NCBI RefSeq assembly: GCF_014203545.1 | Contig: NZ_JACHJG010000011.1 | Span: 1-64,000 of the forward strand | Reading direction: 5' to 3' | Source: Streptomyces netropsis | Lineage (GTDB): Bacteria; Actinomycetota; Actinomycetes; Streptomycetales; Streptomycetaceae | DNA: 64,000 nt | In this document: positions 59,579 to 64,000 of the stretch, piece by piece | Layout: each line of letters starts with the position of its first letter | How positions within the stretch are numbered: the first letter of the stretch is position 1 | Translations under genes and position numbers: made by a program | Notes under the pieces: model-generated | Database searches by the model: none | Told to the model about the DNA's origin: nothing | What the model saw: the letters and a program-made list of their open reading frames with translations, nothing else

Positions 59579-61009
59579 TCAGCGGGGCCGCAGGGCCACC
59601 GGCGGCAGGAACTCGTGCTCCAGCGTCCGGTGCCACCAGGCGCCGGTGGCCCGCCGCTCCTGGCGGGTGGTGAAGCGGTAGCGGTAGACCCGGGCCCGGA
59701 CATGGGTGGGCGGGGCGTCGGGAAAGGGGTTGTACCGCAGCAGGCGCAGCGTCGCCGGGTCGCCCTCCAGCAGCCTTTCGACGAACGGGCCGAACCAGGA
59801 CTGCGCGTAACTCGGCGAGATGCCGGCGAACCACATCAGCCAGTCGAGCCGTAGATGGTAGGGGGCGAACTGGCGCGGCGTCCGGCGGACGTCGCCGGGC
59901 TTCCCCTTGAAGCCGTACTCCTTCCACACCGTCCCGGGCCCGAGCCCCGCCGCGTCGGTGCCCTCCACCACCACCTCATGACGGAGGCGGTTGATGCTGC
60001 CGAACGCCCCGTAGGTGTTGACCAGGTGAAACGCGTTGAAGGACATATTCATCCGCTGGTGCCGCGAGAGCATGTTGCGCGCGGGCCACCAGCTCATGAC
60101 GACCACGAGGGCCGTCGCGGCGACGACGAGGACCTCGTACCAGAGCGGGGGAGCGGGCAAGGGGGTGTGCGCGGGCAGCGACAGCAGCTTCGCCAGTGCC
60201 GCCCCGTCGACGGCGGCGAAGGCGAGGACGATCGTCAGCCAGTTGAGCCAGGCGAAATTGCCGGAGGCGACGAGCCAGAGCTGGGTGCAGATGATCAGCC
60301 CCGCCGCGCAGCTCGCGACGGGCTGCGGGGTGAAGAGCAGGACGGGCACCACCAGCTGGGCGACGTGGTTGGCGGCCACCTCGACCCGGTGCAGGGGCCG
60401 GGGCAGACGGTGGAAGAACCAGCTCAGCGGGCCGGGCATCGGCTGGGTCTCGTGGTGGTAGTACAGACAGGTCAGGTCCCGCCAGCAGCTGTCCCCGCGC
60501 ATCTTGATCAGCCCGGCGCCGAACTCGACGCGGAAGAGCAGCCAGCGCATCAGCCACAGCACCAGCACGGGCGGGTCGGTGCGCGCGTTGCCGAGGAAGA
60601 CGGCGAGGAACCCCGCCTCCAGCAGCAGGGATTCCCACCCGAACGCGTACCAGGTCTGGCCCACGTTGACGATCGACAGATACATCACCCACAGGGCCGC
60701 CCACAGCACCATCGACGCCCACAGCGGCACCGCGTCCGCCGCCCCCGCCACGACCGCGCCCGACAGCAGGACACCAGCCCACGCCCAGACGGCGAAGAAG
60801 CGGTCCGAGTAGTGCAGCTGGAAGACCCCGGGAGCCCGTAGGAAGGGCACCCCGCGCAGGTACCGCGGCACCGGCAGCATGCCCCGCTCCCCGATGAGCG
60901 GGCGGAACTGCAGGGCCGCACCCAGGAAGGCCACCAGGTAGACCGCGGCGAGGGCCCGCTGGAGCACCAGTCGGCTCAGCCAGTACCCGGACTCCGTGAA
61001 CCACTCCAT
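59579..61009 (-). CDS. Lipase maturation factor family membrane protein
   Basis: A 476-residue protein with seven or more membrane helices in its first 330 residues and a soluble C-terminus. FAWLNWLTIVLAFAAVDGAAL and RWLLFRVEFGAGLIKMRGDSCW match the LMF1 family pattern; the second half contains INRLRHEVVVEGTDAAG and WKEYGFKGKPGDVRRTPRQFAPYHLRLDW (quoted in pieces). Eukaryotic LMF1 helps fold lipases in the ER; the bacterial function is unknown. ATG 61009 is the natural start MEWFTESGYWLSRL. It is divergent from the SpoIIE-phosphatase gene across 68 bases. Confidence 0.87.
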   Translation of the reverse strand: MEWFTESGYWLSRLVLQRALAAVYLVAFLGAALQFRPLIGERGMLPVPRYLRGVPFLRAPGVFQLHYSDRFFAVWAWAGVLLSGAVVAGAADAVPLWASMVLWAALWVMYLSIVNVGQTWYAFGWESLLLEAGFLAVFLGNARTDPPVLVLWLMRWLLFRVEFGAGLIKMRGDSCWRDLTCLYYHHETQPMPGPLSWFFHRLPRPLHRVEVAANHVAQLVVPVLLFTPQPVASCAAGLIICTQLWLVASGNFAWLNWLTIVLAFAAVDGAALAKLLSLPAHTPLPAPPLWYEVLVVAATALVVVMSWWPARNMLSRHQRMNMSFNAFHLVNTYGAFGSINRLRHEVVVEGTDAAGLGPGTVWKEYGFKGKPGDVRRTPRQFAPYHLRLDWLMWFAGISPSYAQSWFGPFVERLLEGDPATLRLLRYNPFPDAPPTHVRARVYRYRFTTRQERRATGAWWHRTLEHEFLPPVALRPR

Positions 61010-61077
61010 GGCGTATCCGTACCACCCGACCGCGCAGTCGCATCGAAGAAACGGACAAAAGATGGCAGAGTGGCTCC

Positions 61078-63165
61078 ATGGTTGATCGGGGAGCGACGCC
61101 TGCCGCCGGAGCGCAGCCGGACGACTGGCCCGCTCGCCCGGAGCTGAGCCTCGCCCTCAACCGCATCGGCACCTTCGACTGGGACCTCGACAGCGGGCGG
61201 CTGCACCTGGACCCCGAGGCGCTGGAGATCCTCCATGTGCCGACGGAGGAGTTCGAGGGCCACATCACCGACATCGGCGGCCGCGTGCCGCGGTCCGACG
61301 CCGTCATGCTCGACTCCCTGGTGGCCAGGGCGATGAAGGACGGCAGCGAGACCTACGGCGCGTACTACCACGTGCGGGACGACGACGGTGCGCTGCACTG
61401 GACCTACACCCAGGGCCGGATCCTCCGCGACGAGCAGGGGCGCCCCTGCCGCATCGTCGGCGTCGTCCGCGACGCCGCCGAGGAGCTCAGCCACGTCGCC
61501 GAGCCGCGCGACGGAGCCGAGGAGCCCCGCCACCAGACCACCGTCGTCGAGACGACCACCGCCGCCCTCGCCCACGCCAGAACGGTCGAGGACGTCATCG
61601 ACTTCTTCAAGGACTCCCGGGCCGTGGAACACCTCGGCGCCGACCTCCTGGTCCTCGGCCTCGTCGACTCCGGCCGGATCCATCTCGTCGCCGAGGGCCC
61701 GGAGGAGCACTACATCCCCGGCACGCGCTACACCCGGATCGACGACAACTTCCCCATGAGCGAGGTCATCCGCACCCTGACCCCGCGCTTCATCGAATCC
61801 CGCGAGGAGTTCGCCACCTCCTACCCCTGGCTCTGGGAGCGCATCAAGGACATCGGCATCTCCTCCGCCGCCTACCTGCCGCTGATCGCCCAGGCCCGCC
61901 CCATCGGCGCCCTCGGCCTGCTCTACCGCGAGGGCCGCGGCTTCACCCGGCAGGAGCGCAACCTCTTCATCGCCCTCGGCAGCAGCCTCGCGCAGAGCCT
62001 GGCCCGGGCGATGCTCTTCGACCAGGAGCACGACCTCGCCGAGGGCCTTCAGCAGTCCATGCTGCCGCGCCGCATCCCCGACGTCCCCGGCGCGCAGATC
62101 GCCGTGCGCTACCGCTCCGCCCGGATGGGCCGGGACATCGGCGGCGACTGGTACGACGTGATCCCGCTGCCCGGCGGCCGGGTCGGAGCGGTCATCGGGG
62201 ACGTACAGGGCCACGACACCCACGCCGCCGCCGTCATGGGCCAGCTGCGGATCGTCCTGCGGGCCTACGCCACCGAGGGGCACGCCCCGGCGACGGTGAT
62301 GGCCCGCGCCTCGTCGTTCCTGCACGAGCTGGACACCGACCGCTTCGCCACCTGCTCCTACGTCGAGGCCGACCCTTCCACCGGCATGCTGCAACTCGTC
62401 CGCGCCGGCCATATAGACCCCCTGCTGCGGCACCCCGACGGCACCTGCCGGCGGCTGCCGCTCGCGGGCGGGCTGCCGCTCGGGCTCTCCGCCGAGTTCG
62501 GCCGGACCGACTACCCGGTGACGACCGTGGAGCTGGACCCGGGGGAGACCCTGCTGCTGTTCACCGACGGCCTGGTCGAGCAGCCCGGGGCCGACCTCGA
62601 CGACGGCATGCAGATCCTCGCCGGCATCGTCCGCGACGGCCCCTACGACCTCCAGGCCCTGGCCGACAAGCTGTGCGACGTGGTCGAGGAACGGGTCGGC
62701 GAGGACGACATGGCCATCCTGCTGCTGCGCCGCGAGGGCGTCGCCGCCCGTGGCGGCGGCCGGCTCCAGCAGCACATCGCCCCCGCCGACCCCGAGGCGC
62801 TGTCCGCGGCCCGTCATATGATCCGGGCGGCGGTACGGGCCTGGGGCGCCCGGGAACGCTCGGACGAGATCGAGCTGGTCGCCGACGAGTTGGTGACCAA
62901 TGCCCTGCTGCACACCGACGGGGCCGCGGTGGTGACGATCCGTATGCTCAGCGGCCCCGAACGCCGGCTGCGGCTCGAGGTGGAGGACAAGTCCAGTACG
63001 CTGCCGCGCCGCCGGGAACCGGGCGAGTCGGGGGTCTCGGGCCGGGGCCTGCTGCTGGTGGACCGGCTGGCCGACGTCTGGGGCGTGGAATCGCGCGGCA
63101 CCGGCAAATCCGTATGGTGCGAATTCGTCGTGCCCGAACGGCACGAACGCCAGGAAGCGGACTGA
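61078..63165 (+). CDS. PAS-GAF-SpoIIE phosphatase-HATPase signalling protein
   Basis: A 695-residue cytoplasmic regulator with four domains. A PAS domain is at about 18-120 (ALNRIGTFDWDLDSGRLHLD). A GAF domain is at about 145-320. A PP2C/SpoIIE phosphatase is at about 335-545 (IGGDWYDVIPLPGG, AVIGDVQGHD, DDMAILLLRR). A C-terminal HATPase of the anti-sigma kinase type spans about 565-690 (VADELVTNALLHTDG). Proteins of this build dephosphorylate anti-anti-sigma factors and also rephosphorylate them, setting sigma-factor activity in response to a PAS/GAF signal. No cognate sigma or anti-sigma gene lies nearby. Confidence 0.92.
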   Translation: MVDRGATPAAGAQPDDWPARPELSLALNRIGTFDWDLDSGRLHLDPEALEILHVPTEEFEGHITDIGGRVPRSDAVMLDSLVARAMKDGSETYGAYYHVRDDDGALHWTYTQGRILRDEQGRPCRIVGVVRDAAEELSHVAEPRDGAEEPRHQTTVVETTTAALAHARTVEDVIDFFKDSRAVEHLGADLLVLGLVDSGRIHLVAEGPEEHYIPGTRYTRIDDNFPMSEVIRTLTPRFIESREEFATSYPWLWERIKDIGISSAAYLPLIAQARPIGALGLLYREGRGFTRQERNLFIALGSSLAQSLARAMLFDQEHDLAEGLQQSMLPRRIPDVPGAQIAVRYRSARMGRDIGGDWYDVIPLPGGRVGAVIGDVQGHDTHAAAVMGQLRIVLRAYATEGHAPATVMARASSFLHELDTDRFATCSYVEADPSTGMLQLVRAGHIDPLLRHPDGTCRRLPLAGGLPLGLSAEFGRTDYPVTTVELDPGETLLLFTDGLVEQPGADLDDGMQILAGIVRDGPYDLQALADKLCDVVEERVGEDDMAILLLRREGVAARGGGRLQQHIAPADPEALSAARHMIRAAVRAWGARERSDEIELVADELVTNALLHTDGAAVVTIRMLSGPERRLRLEVEDKSSTLPRRREPGESGVSGRGLLLVDRLADVWGVESRGTGKSVWCEFVVPERHERQEAD

Positions 63166-63296
63166 CGAACGGCGTTCGAAGACCACGCCGAAGCAGGGGG
63201 CGCCGAACGGCGGCGGGCGCCGTCGGACCCGGAAGAGGCCAAGGTCACAGCGGTTGCCCCTGCTACGGGACGCGTCCGCGCCCTAGCCTTCCCCCC

Positions 63297-64000
63297 ATGA
63301 CGGTCCAGCCTGATGACGGCTTCTCCCTGGCCGCCGAGTTCCCGGACGCGACCCGTGAGCAGTGGCAGCGCCTTGTCGAGGGCGTACTACGCAAAGCGGG
63401 CACGGCGGATGCCACGGGCTCGGCGGCCGAGGACGCGCTGAACACCGCACTCCAGGACGGGCTCACCACCCGCCCGCTCTATACCGCCGAGGACGCCGAA
63501 GCGGCCGGTACGGGCCCCGCCGGGCCCGGCTATCCCGGCTTCCCGCCGTTCGTCCGGGGCGGACGCGTGGCGGGCACCGCCGTCGCGGGGTGGGACGTCC
63601 GCCAGCGCCACGCCCTCCCGGACCCCCGGCGCGCGAACGACGCCGTACTCGCCGACCTCGAGAACGGCGTCACCTCCCTCTGGCTGACCGTCGGCGCGGC
63701 GGGCCTGCCCACGGACGGCCTCGCGGCCGCCTTGGAGGGCGTCTACCTGGACCTCGCACCCGTCGTACTCGACGCGGGCACCGAGACCGGGGCCGCCGCC
63801 CGCGAGCTGCTGCGCCTCTACGACGAGCGCGGGGTCGCGCCGCACGCGGCGATGGGCAACCTCGGCGCGGACCCACTGGGCACCCTGGCCCGTACGGGCA
63901 CCGACGGCGACCCGGCCGAGCCCCTGGCGGCCGCCGCCGAGCTCGCCGCGCTGTGCGCCCGCGACTACCCCGGCCTCCGGGCCCTGACCGTCGACGCGCT
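63297..64000 (+). CDS. mutA: Methylmalonyl-CoA mutase small subunit, truncated by window edge
   Basis: An open frame of 234 full codons running off the right edge. ATG 63297 starts MTVQPDDGFSLAAEFPDA. The segment GWDVRQRHALPDPRRANDAV and LADLENGVTSLWL is characteristic of the MutA subunit, which pairs with catalytic MutB to interconvert methylmalonyl-CoA and succinyl-CoA and so supplies extender units for polyketides and odd-chain metabolism. The small subunit lacks the cobalamin-binding part. mutB should follow beyond the window, usually overlapping. The ribosome binding site is weak; the ATG may be leaderless. Confidence 0.92.
   Translation, partial: MTVQPDDGFSLAAEFPDATREQWQRLVEGVLRKAGTADATGSAAEDALNTALQDGLTTRPLYTAEDAEAAGTGPAGPGYPGFPPFVRGGRVAGTAVAGWDVRQRHALPDPRRANDAVLADLENGVTSLWLTVGAAGLPTDGLAAALEGVYLDLAPVVLDAGTETGAAARELLRLYDERGVAPHAAMGNLGADPLGTLARTGTDGDPAEPLAAAAELAALCARDYPGLRALTVDA

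Overview
The window is high-GC actinobacterial chromosome, almost certainly Streptomyces. The evidence is the conservon operon, the DUF5999 and DUF742 genes, an actinobacterial-type cardiolipin synthase, GTG starts and overlapping stop/start codons, and dense coding with few mobile features. I see no insertion sequence, prophage, CRISPR array, tRNA or origin. The left edge is the 3' end of a 5S rRNA with a strong rRNA-operon terminator. The right edge cuts a methylmalonyl-CoA mutase small-subunit gene.

Region 1 (1-14.6 kb) is conserved core. It runs: cardiolipin synthase, mannose-1-phosphate guanylyltransferase, DUF881 - small basic protein - DUF881, a GarA-like FHA protein, an FtsR-like MerR regulator, a bifunctional nuclease, a second MerR regulator, DNA polymerase IV (dinB), a PRC-barrel protein, and gcvP under a tandem glycine riboswitch. 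The order closely follows mycobacterial Rv1822-Rv1832, but gcvH is missing from its usual place before the FHA gene.

Region 2 (14.4-39.4 kb) is mixed metabolism, transport and regulation. It holds a GCS2-type ligase, a CPBP protease, PhzF and VOC proteins, a PadR gene with its own operator, a secreted GH3 glycosidase, three EamA exporters, a MocR regulator divergent from a PNPOx-fold protein, a LysR regulator divergent from an exporter, an isochorismatase-fold protein without catalytic residues, a Rieske lipoprotein, an S9 peptidase, a HipA-like kinase/DUF3037 pair, two SDR enzymes and uracil-DNA glycosylase. dinB and ung both carry the actinobacterial RecA-independent DNA-damage promoter motif.

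Region 3 (39.4-44 kb) has a relic of a DUF664 gene, a TetR gene divergent from an FAD monooxygenase with three tandem operator palindromes between them, a Gfo/Idh/MocA oxidoreductase and apolipoprotein N-acyltransferase.

Region 4 (44-54 kb) is the most interesting. A SAM methyltransferase and a class I terpene synthase converge on a conservon (sensor kinase, roadblock protein, DUF742 protein, GTPase, and a CYP157-type P450 lacking the ExxR motif). Divergent from the conservon is a large STAND/TPR ATPase that lacks the C-terminal DNA-binding domain usual in its LAL relatives. The likely theme is a methylated terpene made beside a G-protein-like signalling module.

Region 5 (54-58 kb) is a non-homologous end-joining island: Ku, a stand-alone LigD-type polymerase domain, an ATP-dependent ligase, and a PHP protein with a PolX-like N-terminus. 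Region 6 (58-64 kb) holds an FAD oxidoreductase, a lipase-maturation-factor-like membrane protein, a PAS/GAF/SpoIIE phosphatase with an anti-sigma-type kinase domain, and mutA.
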